A stretch of DNA of 64,000 nucleotides, taken from Ciona intestinalis. Its lineage: Eukaryota; Chordata; Ascidiacea; Phlebobranchia; Cionidae. The stretch lies in the NCBI RefSeq assembly GCF_000224145.3, contig NC_020166.2:5509050-5573049 (forward strand), in the 5' to 3' direction. Positions 21,208 through 35,323 of the stretch are shown piece by piece (positions within the stretch are counted from its first letter, which is position 1; the number at the start of each line of letters is the position of its first letter). The position numbers were made by a program, and so were the translations under genes. The notes under the pieces are model-generated. The model saw only the letters and a program-made list of their open reading frames with translations, did no database searches and was not told the origin of the DNA.

Positions 21208-24200
21208 TCAGCTGTCCAATACCTCGTCGAATTGCAGTAACGCGGTCCTAAGCTCGGCGGCGATGTTTTCGAAAAACTGGGCCTGGTTTTGCAGCATTTC
21301 TCTTTGAGCTGCGGCGAAATCTCTGATACGCTGCCCGTGGAAGTGGTCCATTTCTGCACGCATGCAGCACACAACGCGGTCGGCTCGTTCAGCGACTGCC
21401 CCGCACTCGACGTCCGTCATTCGACCTTCGTCTTTTAGTTTGCGACATTCGCGCAATTTTCTCATAGCACCAGTTTGCATCTGTAAGAATAAATTACAGT
21501 TACTTTACACAAAACATAAAAAAAACTTAGGAAAATGATTGCCCCCAAAAGAGGCCGAAAACAAAAGGTTAAAAGGATTTCTAGCAACAAATGTGTTTTT
21601 TTTCTGTGTGATATGTAGGCCAAAAAAGGTCCCATGATATGACGTGTTGTATGACGTAATTGGAATTAAACCATATTTGTGGTAACTTTTTGCAGCGTAT
21701 AAAAACACACAAACTCGATGGAGTCATATGCTCACCAAAGGGCAAACAAAGTAGCAGGGCTTAGCAAACACACTGTTTGCTTGAAAGGCGAGGTAAGGTG
21801 GTCTAAATACGGAGCATTATGCAAACATCATACGGGCAATTATGGCTGGACAGTTCAAATACGTAATACGGCATGCGCGGTTAACGTCCTATTGTGTTAA
21901 GAGAAAAGTGCTGAGAAATGAATTGTGACGTAGGTACTCACGTGCCACACGTCCGGCATAGTGTCAAGTAAACCTTTGTACAGCCATAAGGAGTCAATGA
22001 AGGGAATCAAGTCATGTTTTGGTTGGTTGGCGAACATGTCTCCAATGCGGTGATACGTTTGACCTGCGTGGCGTTAAAACAGTGTTGGTGGTATGCACTA
22101 ATAAAGAATTAGAATATATCTCATGGTGGGAACTTATGCAACAGTTGGCAGAAATATGCTACAAATGGTATAAATAAGCTTGGTTGTAAACATCACTATT
22201 TTAAGTTTCTTCATTAAATGATAAATTTCTTAAGCGAAACATTATTAGAGACACTTTATGAATCAGTTTCATAAATTTAGAAACACGATAGTTATTGAAG
22301 TTAATTTTTTAATAAACACAGTTTTCAATGACCGTAAATAGGAAAAGTAAATAATATTCTGTATTCCGTTTACATATAAGTGGAATACACCATTTATTAT
22401 TGTATTATGATAATATACGTATACTCAAGGCTTCTCAGAAAACAAGCAACAGTGATGATATAACAGTGCAATTAGTGACTGCATGCTACATCTATACCTG
22501 TGTGTTTGATTGCGTTTGTCAAACTCTTATTATTAGTGGTTTGGTGCATATTGAACACAGTTGACAAGGAGGTGATGGATTTTCCATAGGATTGGTACTC
22601 CCGTTTAAACAAGCCATAGTGTTTGCTTGCCATACTCTGAGCACACGACGTTATGTTTGATACACTGTCGTCCATTGCTGTATAAAATAGTTCAGTTAAA
22701 ACGTTGTTGCAAAAAATCAAAGGCGCATATATTTTAGTCGAAATATTACAGGTCAAATATAAAAAAATATTACATGCTGTTACCAATATAAACCAGTGGT
22801 TCTTAGCCTAGGATCTGCTATTAAAGCTTTCTAGTTAATATGCGAGTTACTTATTTTGCTGTACTAATCAAACAAATTAGAGTATAAAATCAAATGTAAT
22901 CATAACCTTGTGCCCTGTACTGGGTATTTATTTTTTAAATATTTGAAACAAGGCATCTTCACAAAATTGTAAATAGAACAAGGGTTATTAGGTATAAGAA
23001 CTGATAGAAATAAAAGTTTAGAAACGCTTACATCTAGTGAACTTTTTGAATTGATCAAGTGGACCTTCAGAGTCGGTCACTGTTGTCACGGTTACAGGAA
23101 GAGCGACAGTGAGGAAGAAGTTGGCAGCCACAAGATCATCTTTCTCGGCTTGCCTCTTGCTCATCTTCCAAGCTTTTTGCTCAGTTAAAGTGAGGAAGTT
23201 TCGGAAGATCTGAGCACGGGATAGGACTGGATGTTGGCAGATGTAACTGATCTGAAAAAGCAAGGTTCAATTTTTGACATTAAATTGAAGATTTGTTTGA
23301 CATAAATGGTATGTTACAGACACAACAGGCCATGAGCTTGGAGTGTTATGGCTTTAATGATATAAATTCTAAACATATGTCCATTTAACATGTAGTTACA
23401 TTGTCATAATCTCCATCAATACAATAAGTATATCCAATCTACTTATTATGTTACAACACACAATACCTTATCACTTTTAACAAAATATGTTTCATTCATT
23501 TTCCCTCATAATACTTTTTTTATTTGGCTACCAACATAATTTAGAACATCTATTATTGACTTCACCCACCCATAGTTTCAACCTAGCCATCCTTCCTTCA
23601 ATAAATTCCTCTTCAAACCTCCCTGAAGCTTGTTTGTCTGGTAGGCGAGGTATGGCTACCATGGGATACCTTTCCACCAGCCTTGCATACAGCCAGTCAA
23701 AATGTTTATAGCGACGTTGTACTGTTACAGCAGTGTCACTTGGCGTAAGGTTGTAGCATACAAACTTTTTCAAGCCTAAAAGCAAACCAATTTTAGAATT
23801 ACATGAAAAAACGCAATATATTTGTTTTTTCTGCATACATTATTCTCTGATATAAAGTAGCAAAATCGGATAGGTTATAGAAGTAACTTGATAACGTCAG
23901 TCTGTAATGTTTGCTAAGATCACATAGTAAAATATTAGTGCTTGTTAACTCTATAAAAAAAACATGAAAAGAATTGATCCATTTGTGACTAATGTTTTCT
24001 TAAACATTTTCTTTAGAGTTTAGACCAAGATTCTATAACATTTTTAAACCTAGGCCAAAGATACTATAGCATGAATACATGATGCATTACAAGTGTCAAA
24101 GTGTCATGTATGCAGCGGTTAGCTGTAACGGATTAATCAGAGCATATAATCATGTCGATACTGATCATTTAGCTTGAGGGGAAAAGCAGCACACGCATAC

Positions 24201-27198
24201 TTGCTTGGTGGTAGAGATCATTAAATGCATATATAGTAAAATGCCTTGTTAAGTTGTTTACCTTTCATTTTGCTTTGTTGCTTTGGGTTTTCTATCGAGC
24301 ACGAGTATTTATGATCGTATGGCTTCCATGCAGGACCTTCTTCACCCATTATTATTTGGATCTGGAAGTTTTTACACTTATTTAACAATTTTATTGAATA
24401 ATTTTACGTCAGTAACCATATGATTTTAGCCAGTTAATTTTACAACAGATGTAGCATAAATTTAGAACTAAACATGTATAAAGTAGAGTATGTATAGATA
24501 CATCATAAACCAATTAAATAAAACTGTCTAAATGTCGCAAATAAGTTAGTAGGCATATATATTATGTATGATTTACACAACGTACTGAAATCTAAGGAAC
24601 AGAACCCATGCTCACCTGGTCAACTTGTCGAACTCTAGCATCTGCTTTACCGAGCATGTAACTTTCCCCTCCATGTTTAACGAATGAAGAAAATCGGTTA
24701 AAATTCTTGCTCACAGAGCCACTAACACGTGATGATTTGCTTTCCACTGAATTAAGTGAAGCCACATCATGAGCTTCTCGGCCATATTGTTTTGAGGATC
24801 CTGGCATTGTCTGCAATGTTTGGTTAAACAATGATAAAACAAATAACATTTATTTGGATGAACAACACATTACTGAGAAACTAAACATATTAGATGTATT
24901 GTACTTTATAATGTAAGCTTGATATATTTGGAACATAAACAGCAGCCACAATAATATCCAATGTTTTTCTAGCTGTAGAAAACATAACCCCAACAACTTA
25001 TTAAAAAAATACAGTATCAAGACCTCAATTGATCATTAGACCATTAGCAATACTGTATTTTTCTGTCACAAAAACAAATACAACATACTGGTACAACAGT
25101 TGTTGCAACTGATGAGTTGTCATCCCAATCCTCGGACCAAGCGTCATCATCTTCATTGTTGTAATTATTTTGTCCTGTGGAGACGGGAAGAGCAAACTGA
25201 GGAGCGCTCGCTGCTGCTACAGGTGAATTATCATAATTCAGTTGGCTCTCATAATTCTCACCAGGAACATTGCTATAACGTGGCGTGGAGGCCTGAATAA
25301 AATGTTAACATTCAATAATCTACCATTATCTTGCTTTTATATTACCATATAAAATAAAAATATTATAGTTTCACTAGCTGGATTGAAAGGTGTTAAGTTA
25401 TGTAGACATTCAATCTTTTATTGCCAATTATATGAGTAAACAATTATGAGTAAATGGAAAACATGACTCTAAATTATTTTCTGGTGATTTGTCTACTTAT
25501 AGTTGAGCGTAGTAATTCAAACACCATGCTCTACAATTCTGCATATTAACTGAAAGTGCATGTCAAGTGAACCACTATTTGAGTATTTTTTCTAATGGGG
25601 CCAGTCAATCTTTAAGAAAATATTATTTTTTTTATATAGGCTATACATGTGAGAATTAAGTGATTTTAGTCCTTGTGCAGGTCAGGGTAAATTACGCATA
25701 TTAATTACAATGGACAGGAAAACAATATTGGAACAGTGCAAGGCTACCTATTAAGTAGACTTCCACAAACCAATGAAGAGTGAGAATTGGGGAAGTTCCT
25801 TAAAAGTTAAGGAAGCAATCAAACTTATGCAATATTTGAATAATCCAAATCACAATGACCACAAACCCTGTGTGTGTTTTTCCTTTGAACAGAAACATTC
25901 GCAATGGAGTAAATATGGTTTTGATACTTAGGAAAACCTGCTACAGTGCTTTGCTTTTAAAACCAAGTCATAAGGAGTCACAAAGTTAAAAAGTCACAAG
26001 CTTATATTATAGCAATTTTTATGCTGGAAAAACAGCTAACCCAGATTACATTATCTACTATATAGCAGTGAAAACTCATTACCCTTTATATTGAAAAAAT
26101 CATATTATCCCAGTATATGCAAAAAACATCTCATAAAACTAATGTTTCTACTTCTAGCATTGGCATAGAGTTTTGCAATTAAGTGGGAGTACGGCACAAG
26201 GGCAAACAGAATGGGTACAGATGTATATTAAAGCAATAGTTTAACTATCTTTAAGGCAGAAACACTTATCACAACATAACATTGTATAACTTGCAGGTGT
26301 AATATTGCTCAATATCTTGAAGAATTATTTGCATCACAATTGAAAATGTTTCAAAACATTTTTGTTTGATGTACAGTCGCAATCAAGTAACAAAAACAGA
26401 AAACATTTTCGTAATATCTATACTGCCTTGCATTTCGTGCGATTGTCTGAAGTGGTCACGCAATAATGCTAACTGTTTAAGGGCAGGTATAAAATGGCTG
26501 TGTTTTATAAAATAATTACTGAAAATACAAAGTTACATTATATGTGTAATAATCCTGATTGCGCAAAATGTCAGTCAAACTTTAACGCATTTGTTTAAGA
26601 ATAAATATGGTGATTGTCACTTTTGAAAGTCGAAACATTGTAGCATTGTACGCTTGTGCGATGGTTGCGCATTAAATAAGAGTAGCTAATTCAAAAATCC
26701 TCATACGTGCGTCACATTCCCACATGTCTGTACTTTACGCTAGTGACTTTTAGTTCACAGAAAATAATGTTCAATACAAAGCACTTCGGCAATTAGCTAC
26801 CTTTCTGTGACAGTAACTATCTTTTAAAAAAAGGTTTCTACCAACTTCAATCTGTTAGGTTGGTATATATTAATAGACTGTTTAACAATTTCTTTCTGAA
26901 GCGCCACATTTTACGACTCATTAAAACTTCCTGTTTGTAAGTTTCTTGTTTGCAAGAAATCATTTGAGCAACAACTTACTCATACTTAGTTACTTACCAC
27001 TGCATGGTTGTTTGCTGGTGTCAGTTGAACATAAGCTTCAGGAAAAAGTCCTTTTCTTCCCCCTGAAGCCTCACCCTCCCACCAACCATCACCAATGTTC
27101 TTGTTTACCACTGTGACAATCTCACCCTCATATAAAGTAACTTCGCCATTTTCACTAAGGCCGTTAAAGTCGTACAACACCTTTGCTTGGTCAGCCAT
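21208..27198 (-). CDS. SNX9/18/33: Sorting nexin of the SNX9/18/33 family
   Basis: Nine exons join in phase to 566 residues: 27198-26998, 25292-25089, 24810-24616, 24361-24262, 23775-23570, 23251-23032, 22677-22498, 22063-21942 and 21480-21208. Residues 2-60 are an SH3 domain (AKVLYDFNG, GDGWWEGE, GLFPEAYV). An acidic, low-complexity linker follows with EDDDAWSEDWDD, the type that binds clathrin adaptors in SNX9. Then comes a PX domain (RRYKHFDWLYARLVERYP; IPRLPDKQ) and a BAR domain (SMDDSV; EYQSYGKSITSLSTVF; AEMDHFHGQRIRDF), with the family's C-terminal helix. Length matches SNX33 (574) and SNX9 (595). Known role: phosphoinositide binding, membrane curvature and dynamin/N-WASP recruitment in endocytosis. 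The second methionine in frame was chosen as start because it abuts the SH3 domain. Confidence 0.93.
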
Positions 27199-28547
27199 TA
27201 AGATGGTCAATTACCTATTTCATGCATCACATTTATAAACTGCATATTTAAAAATATATAAACGGTTAAATTTTAATGACAATGTTTGCTCTTTGAAGGA
27301 CATAAAGTGAATAAAATACAAAAGTTGTATTAATTTCTCCCAGTTTACAGAATCTGGAATTTCCCTTTATCCAATCACATTCGCATGTACATACATGTAT
27401 ACAATTTTTAAAAATCATGTAAAAATATATGTAGTAAGTACATTTTCCAGCGATGTTAACAAGTTTTAAACCTTTCTTTTAATGCTATACAGATTTGATT
27501 CATTGTTTTATTAATTGGCTGAGTGACAAGTTGTATACACACAAATGACACAATATTTGTAAACACAACATCATTCATCCACCTGCCATACTGCGCAACT
27601 GTTCAATTACACTACATATTTCGCTAACAGATACATTACGCAACAAAACGATGTTTTAATATGTGTTACTATAACGGTTGTTCTATTTATATTAAATGGT
27701 TTTAATTTAAAATCTGAAGATAGCATCTAACCCAAAATATGTTTTATAAATATAAGATCGTATATAAATAAAGATTTTAAAGTTAGAGCCAGCATAATTT
27801 GACTGGTTATGTGACTATGACTACTGTTTAACAGTTAAAACACCTGTTCCGCTTATGCACGTCAGCACGTATAGATAGGCCTATGCAATATCCTTTAAAC
27901 AGTGCTACTACCACTATCAAGCATTACACTAGCGGCCACATACTTACACACACACAATGTAAACAGTACAGTCATACCGCGTGTGTGACGATTTGTCATG
28001 TCATAACATCTTTTCAGTTCGGCGAAACATTGTTTTTGAATTACTTCATTACTATATATATATAACTAATCATTTGCGATTTCTATGGCGGAGTATGGAG
28101 AATTTAAATTTTTCTGCTACTCTTCAATATGACATATTTCAATTGTAAAAGGTAGTAATATATACAAATTTGAAAAAAAAAGGTAATAATATATACAAAT
28201 CCAAAAAAAACGATAAAAACATATTGGAAATCCCCAAGTTCAACGTCATAAAAGAAAAACAGTGTTTCCTAAATGGGTTGTAACCAGTAATATACTCGTC
28301 GAAATATGCAAAAGTAGGAGTATGATATAATATTTTTAGAGGTATTAATTTCTTCTCGCTAATACATGTTTTTGGTACACTCGAAGAATATGAAAATACT
28401 GTTAATACTATTGTGCCATTTGTTTTCCAATATTTATGTGGAAACACTGAATACAAATTCTGGCGCCACAGAGCAAAAAGTGAAATGAAGAGTGTACATT
28501 GAACATTTGAGTGTAAGATAATTTGTTTATTATTTATTTAAGCCATC
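27199..28547. promoter_or_regulatory. Divergent promoter region between sorting nexin and MED4
   Basis: The two genes are transcribed away from each other from this 1.35-kb AT-rich segment, which must hold both promoters and 5' UTRs. No TATA box at a convincing position and no repeat elements. Short frames at 27883-28456 are not supported. Confidence 0.45.
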
Positions 28548-31276
28548 ATGGAATCGGAAGTGAGCACCAAAAAGCAACTGCTTTCACTGGTAGATGATGT
28601 TGATCTGGTTATCAGGTTAATTTCTGATTCAGCTAAATTTAAACAGTTTTCAATACTTTGGTTTGGTTATTATATATTTTGCTGTAATGTTCTATCTTCA
28701 TTTAAAATACCAGGTAGAACCCTAATAAATGTGCACTAAAAGAAAATCGCAGTTCACAGGCTGTTTAGTAAATGATCCATATTTACGCAAGTTAGTACAA
28801 AATCGATGACATGTTAGAGTTAAAACAATTATACTCTAACTTAAAGTTACTCCAGCAAGGGAACTTTGAAGATGTTCTGAATCCTCAACAAATTAAAGTT
28901 AACCCCTTTTAAATATAGCATGTACATACTCAACTTGAAATTTTGACTTTGTAGGCAGTTGTTCGACACCCTGTCTCAGCAATCCTCTCAGAATACTGTT
29001 GTCAATCAAGTTGGGTCGGGAGAAAGTGAAACCCAATCTCATGTGTATGTTCGTTAAACATTTCTATGTGGAAACTAGTCAGTAGCCTTATTATCTTAAA
29101 TGTAACTTGCTTTATCCTTGTGTGGCCGGAAAAAAAACCCTTCTCCTCCATCTCTTTTCTGTAGGTATATTGCTGCACATGTTCTGACATTTTTCATAAG
29201 TTTTTTGGCTTTGTCAATGATTTTTCAGCTGTAGTTTAGCAATAGGAAATCGTAGAAAGACTGAAAACGTTAAAAATTTTTGCATTTTACCAGAATGGAT
29301 GTTGGTCAACTGACAGATTTACTTCTGCAAAAAAACAAGAAACTTGCAGATCTAACTGAGGTTGCTTGTCAGCAACAAAAACTAGAAGTAAAAGTTAAGG
29401 CAACACGAGCAGAAATTGCCATGAAGGACACTGTATGTTCTTACAGTATTTTTGAATTTGTAATAAAAACAGGCAAACATTGCTATAAAAATACTTAAAT
29501 AAATTGGTGTGGCTATCTTTCATTCACCAGTAGTAGTATATATATTCATAAAATTACCCATGATTATACTTTTAAACCTACACCTGCGCTGAAATAACAA
29601 AAGGCTGTTTTTTTTACAGGAGATCAAATGTCTTCAAAAGCATTTAAAAGCAGCAGAACAATTGTTGGGAACTGCATTGCACCAAGCTAAGGAGAAACTG
29701 AAGTCATTTGACCAAGCAAATAAAGGTAGAACGTCATAGTGGTCATACCATAACTTTTTTGCTTGTTTTTTTTTTCTGTTTTACATCTAATTTAGTTACG
29801 CAAAAATGTTTAAAGGATGTTTTGAAATAAACTGGTTACATCTCTCCTAAACAGTTTTCTAAAATGTGCCTAAATTTTAAATTATATAACATGATGTGTA
29901 CTGTTATGTAATTTAGTTTTATGACTTTGTTTTCTATTAAGGTTCTGTGATGTCAGAAGACATAATAAAATATGCTCATAAGATCAGTGCATCGTGTTCA
30001 ACGGCTGCTCCTTTAAACTGGACACCCGGTGATCAGCGAAGACCTTACCCACAGGTATGAATGAATGTGACATATTTATCTATGTGTGGTGTAGCAGCTT
30101 CAGAAGGTACAACAGTCGTGATCTATTATTTCATACTCTTTCTTATTGACTAGTTGCTACGTATGTAACATTGAAACGGAGGTTAAAAGTAATGTTGGGT
30201 CTTGATTTGAATCCGGTATCCTCTGACTAGTGCTCTCAGCACTGAACCAGAGTCCTTAGTTGTTATCAATATTTTAAAACAGACACACTTGCTGGTTTAA
30301 AATTTATGTTTGTCCCTAATCATTTCAGGATATAGAAATGCGATGTGGTTGGCTTGGTCAAATAAACAACTCCGACATGAATGTTAAAGACCCAATGCTC
30401 AAACCACCTGCTCAGCTAGGAACAGGTCTGCTCAAATATTTCTTGCAAATCAAATAAAACCATGTTTTATTATCCTATCTATTTATTTTAGACGGAATTC
30501 AAATGCCAAGTTTTTCAAGCAACTCACAGTGGCAAAAGGTGCAGTTTTGGTTTCTTAAATCTAACTTATGTATTTCAGTATTTTATAATTTATATTAGAA
30601 GCTTTTTTTTTAATTTATGAATTAGCTCGTGTAAAATTGCGTTAATGCCTGTACCATTGTGTAGTTCTACTTGTTGTGTCAGCATCTCAATGTTAAAATA
30701 CCTATGGCCGAATGTTTTCTAATTTCAGACAGTGTAGGTTGTTGACATTTGCTACGAATTTCTGGTTCCATATTTCTATGGCATTTAAAAGCTACAGACT
30801 TTTCATGCAGATTAAAAAAAATTTACTTAGTATTAGCATTTTTTTGGATAAAGTTAAAGCAAAACTTTTACACTAAGTATATTCCACTGGAGTAACATTA
30901 CTGATGCTAGGGTTTGGGGCTTTTGAAACAGAGTGTAATATATGTTTTAATTTAGCAATCCAGTTTAGATCGTAAAGAAACTTTTACCCTGCTTGAAGGT
31001 GTCTATACAAACATGCCAGGCTAAATACTTTATATACGCCACATTAATTAATAAGGTTCCACGGGTGAAGGTTCCAGTATGAATGTAACTATGTTTTATT
31101 AATGTCACCAAGAATCTGTTTTAAAATCTGACACCTGTTCTTAAATTTCTTTCCAGGGAAACCAGAGCATGGATATGTCAACATTCACAGATGGAAGAAG
31201 CACGGAAGATGTTGATGTGATGTCCTCTGATTCATCTTCTTCAGACTCTTCTGACTCCAGTGGAGTCAATGATTGA
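28548..31276 (+). CDS. MED4: Mediator complex subunit 4
   Basis: Eight exons join in phase to 259 residues (human about 270): 28548-28615, 28955-29044, 29294-29432, 29620-29725, 29942-30054, 30329-30425, 30492-30538 and 31157-31276. The N-terminal half is a coiled coil ([40 protein letters not shown]). The MED4 hallmark follows: a [17 protein letters not shown] segment, then [20 protein letters not shown]. The acidic serine-rich tail ([17 protein letters not shown]) ends at TGA. Role: part of the middle module of Mediator, bridging activators to RNA polymerase II in the nucleus. The donor of exon 2 was taken as GT/GTATGT, since this alone keeps frame into exon 3. Confidence 0.95.
30194..30259 (-). 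mobile_element. tRNA-like SINE remnant in a MED4 intron
   Basis: On the minus strand an A-box-like TGGTTCAGTGCTGAGAGCAC and, about 30 bp on, a B-box-like GGATTCAAATC. The arms do not fold into a convincing complete tRNA, so this is more likely a tRNA-derived repeat head than a gene. Confidence 0.35.
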
Positions 31277-31547
31277 AAAAAGAAAGAAATGAAGATTTTG
31301 AAAATGCTGCTGAGAGATAGAGATGGCTGCAGTGAAGCGGTTTTGGGGAAATTATGACAGATACCTCATGCAAAAAGAAACCTAATTATAAAAAATTCAA
31401 AACCCAATTACAAACATTGTATGGATTGGTGCAGTGTTCTGTACTTGGTTAAACATAAATAATCATTTAAATATTTGATGTTCGTAAAATCAAACCTTAC
31501 CGTTCCTACTTTCTTAATATTTTTACTCTTTGATTGTTATCATTCTA

Positions 31548-31590
31548 GGTTAAAATCATAATAATTTATTTAAAACATAAAAAAACTGAA
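31548..31590 (+). promoter_or_regulatory. Possible trans-splice acceptor upstream of nucleoporin start
   Basis: A pyrimidine-rich run ending TTATCATTCTAG precedes the ATG at 31591 by about 43 bp, with only 314 bp between this ATG and the MED4 stop. Ciona is known to trans-splice a spliced leader onto many mRNAs and to have operons. Whether this site is used is inference. Confidence 0.3.
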
Positions 31591-34500
31591 ATGAGTGTGG
31601 CCAACCCAAGAAAACGACTTCTTCAAGATTCAAACATCGATAACAATGGAAGTATTCTACAAGAGTCTTCCTCCAAAAACAATGCTATTTCTTCTTCATA
31701 TAGCTCTTCCAAGAGATTAAAAGTATGTATGACATCAGACTTGTCGCACTTTGTGGTGGTCATAAGACTTCTATGAGCTTTTTTTCTTCTTTTCCAGGAA
31801 TACGTATAACTTTTATGTGTAGGTTACACTTATTTTTAAGTGCGTTTTATCGTTATCTTTATGCCGCATTTTACAAAGTACGGTTATTTCAATTTCCTCA
31901 AACCTTTACATAGTACATAGTATAGGGTCTAATGTCTGATTTGTAACTGTTTTGGTTAGTATAAATATATTTCAATTCCGGTAACTTCTAGATGCAGAAA
32001 CTGTTGTCGAAAAAGATTGTTGAACTAGAGGACTCGCAACTGGAACATTCATCTGATAAAAACAGTGTTAACCAGAGGTAATGTTGTGTTGTGTCACTTC
32101 AGATATAATATGGTATTAACATGGGTGAAGTTAACCATCAAAATTTAAAATTTTGTTTTATGGCAAGCCAAGTGAATGTTTTTAGAAATTTTTATAAATT
32201 CTATTGTTCCTGCGAATGAATTCAGTTTTAAATTCATGATATTTGTTGAAACCCTGGAGTAACTACCACAGTCCATAATCATTTATATTTTTAATAAATA
32301 AATGACATCACAGCAGATTGGAACCTGAAAAATTACGACCTGATTATAAAGACACTGGAGCGACGAAGTTGCCAAAAACAAGTTTGCTAAGCAAGTTAAA
32401 AAGTAGGATTTTATATTTTTGCACTACATAAGCTGTAAACACTTTATGCAATTTTTATTTAGATATACATTAAATATGATAGTGACTGCTTGGCTAATTG
32501 TTTACTTCTCTGATTCATTGCTATATATTTTAGTCCATAATTTATTTTAATTTTATTTATTTGCAGCAAAATCCAAAGTAACAAAAGCTGCCAAAACCTT
32601 TAGCTTTAAACATGGTAAAAGTGCTCGATTAAAAAGACATTCCATGTTCTGTTCGGTGGAGAGGAAGCCAGTGTTGGTATGTGTGGAGAGGAGTTAAAAT
32701 TTAAACTTCAAGTTTTTGGCTGATTTATACATAAAGATCAGATGTAACAGTGACATATACAACTTCTGGTAATAGGAAGTTTCTGGCCTTATCCCATGTT
32801 CTCTGGCTTACCTTGCTGTAGACCCCACCCATAAAAAAAAAGTTAAAGTTAGCCATGTTTGTGTTTTAATGACATTCTGCCTAAGTCTTAATGGTAACAT
32901 ATTGTAGAACCAAACACAAATCATGAAATTTGTTGATGTGTCTGCTGATCGCAATGAAGGAAACCTGTATGATGAAGTTCTGATGGAAATTCCTGAACCA
33001 GGTTTAAAAAAAAACTTTAATTTGCTGTTTGCATAGTGTTGAAAATTATATCAAACATTTCCTTATCTCCATTACAGTTAAAGAGACCACAAAGCAATCT
33101 ACATTACCTTCTGTTGCATCCATTGCAACAACTTCCTCAGCGACAAGTGTATTGCCTGTTGAATCGGTTACAAAACAACAAATAAAGAAATCCACGTCCT
33201 TCGATTTAAACAAGAAAGCAACTCCTTCTCTTAATTTCTTAACCCCTGCATCTCAAAACAAAGTTACCACCATTCCATCCATCTCCACAACATCTAACTT
33301 TCTACAGGCAACATCATCAGCTGCTACTTCATTATCATTGCCCAAGCAACTTTTATCAACAAACCAGTCATCTACAACCAACACAACCTCCTCATCTGTG
33401 CTTTCTACACTTCTTTCAAACCCTATTTCTCAATCAAAACCAACCCCCAGCTCACTGTCCAAACCATTCCAACTAACTACTCCAGCTGCAACTGTCACTT
33501 CTTTACCAACTGTTAAGTTTGGACAACAAAGCAATAATCTTTTAAGCACACACAATTCAACTCCTGTTCAATTTGGAGTCGTGACCACTTCCGCCCCAGC
33601 CCCCACTGCTGTAGCTTCAAACACTTTTCAGTTTGGATCCAGCAAAGCAACAAGTTCAGCTACACCTATGTTTGGCACACCACAAGCCAAACCCACCATC
33701 TCGGCTCCAACCCAAATGTTTCAGCTAAAAACTTCCGTCCAGTCTAGTAACATATCATCGACAACAAAACCTTCAAATTTTGCTTTTGGTAACTCAGCAC
33801 CAGCAGCAACAACAACAACATCTGGTTTCCAATTCAACAAACCAACCACAGCAAGCACCAACAATGCATTTCAATTTGGTCAAACAAATTCTGCTCAAAC
33901 CTCCAGCATAGCTCCTCAAAGCTTTGGTTCAACAGCACCTAGCACAAAACCTTCCATATTTTCCTTCCAACAAAGTGCCCCTGACACCACCACTTCTGCT
34001 CCTTCCATCTTTTCATTTGGTCCCAGTAGCACGACTACAACCAAGCCGGCCACTCAAACCAGCAACTCTGGTATATTTTCTTTCGGCCAAACGCCTGTAG
34101 CATCATCATCCGGGAATCAGTTTGGAAAGTCCAGCCAACCGAGTGCAAATCCTTTTAAATTTGGGCAGCAGACCTCCAGCAGCACAGCACCAAGTATGTT
34201 TGGACAACCTCAAGCTTCATCAGGCAACGCAACAAGTGTATTTGGTCAGCCGACCCCGTCATTCCCAACAGCAAAACCATCCCTTCCATTTGGTCAGACA
34301 GCACAAAACACCCAAGCCCAGAAACCAGCTCCAACAGCTTCCCCTTTTGTTTTTGGCTCAAGCACCTCTAGTATTCCTGCCCCGAACTTTGGAACTCCTC
34401 AAAACAAGCCATCGCCATTTGCATTCGGAAGCAATACGCCTCAAAGTAATCCTGGCTTTAACTTTGGTCAATCAACTCCTACTCAGCCTGCACCACCAGT

Positions 34501-35323
34501 ATTTGGTATGCTTTTAAACTTTATAACATTAAAAATTTTTAATAAATTTAAATATATTACTGCAATACACAAACACACTTACTTATTTATTATTAAAGTT
34601 TCAACCATTGAGCCTGGACTAAGCCCAGGTTTCAAAAACAATAAACAGTAGTTTTGATTTATTAATCGATCAGTGATAAAATATTAGCACTTTACCATTA
34701 CCATGTAAATGTAGATAATCCTAGGCCTTAAAATCTTTGTAATCACTGCGTCTAAGTTCAACCCTGTATTTCTATGTTGTCGTAATTCTGTTGGAAACAC
34801 TAGGCTTGTTTTTATTACTTTTCCATGGGATGCCAAAGCAGGTCTAATTAATTGTAGAAACAGAGCTCAGCTTATGCTTAAGTCAAAAAGCAAAACTTTA
34901 TTAAACATAAAAAGACACTATAACTTAGAACAAATTGAGAGACGTAAATCAGATAATACAAACACAGTATACTGGTTAAAGCAGCAGTCTCGTGTAGAGA
35001 AAGGGTACGGTAGTTAAAAACTCCAGTGTTTTCAACATAATTCTGATAATTCAGAAACACACGGTTAAACTAATATGCAGTGATTACGACAAGTGGATTT
35101 AATTTTACTTACAATCTTTAAAAAAAATGATATTCAATTTTTTTTAGGGAGTGGAGTTTTTAACCAAACCACTGCACCAAGTCAACACAGCACCCCCACT
35201 CTGCAAACACAATTCAACTTTAATCCCGGAAACAATATGTTCAGCACTCCTCCTCAATCTGGAATGGCGTCCACTCCTGCGAGGAACAGACAACTAAAAG
35301 CAAGGAGGAGAATGAAGAAATAA
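31591..35323 (+). CDS. POM121: FG-repeat nucleoporin, POM121-like
   Basis: Seven exons join in phase to 703 residues: 31591-31722, 31992-32077, 32317-32402, 32567-32676, 32908-33001, 33078-34505 and 35148-35323. The N-terminal fifth is basic (NPRKRLLQ; SSSKRLK; KAAKTFSFKHGKSARLKR), typical of nuclear-import or pore-anchoring segments. The large sixth exon is Ser/Thr/Pro/Gln-rich with about 19 FG dipeptides, many as FxFG (FQFG, FAFG, FSFG, FKFG, FNFG), the cohesive permeability barrier that binds karyopherins. The C-terminus, STPARNRQLKARRRMKK, resembles the basic end I recall for vertebrate POM121. No membrane segment is visible, unlike vertebrate POM121, so NUP153 or another nuclear-basket FG protein remains possible. 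The exon 6 donor is G/GTATGC; without it the frame runs on in intron to 34651. Confidence 0.85.

Noticed and set aside
34122-34517. 131-codon plus frame inside the nucleoporin
   Set aside because: Shadow of the low-complexity FG exon in another frame.
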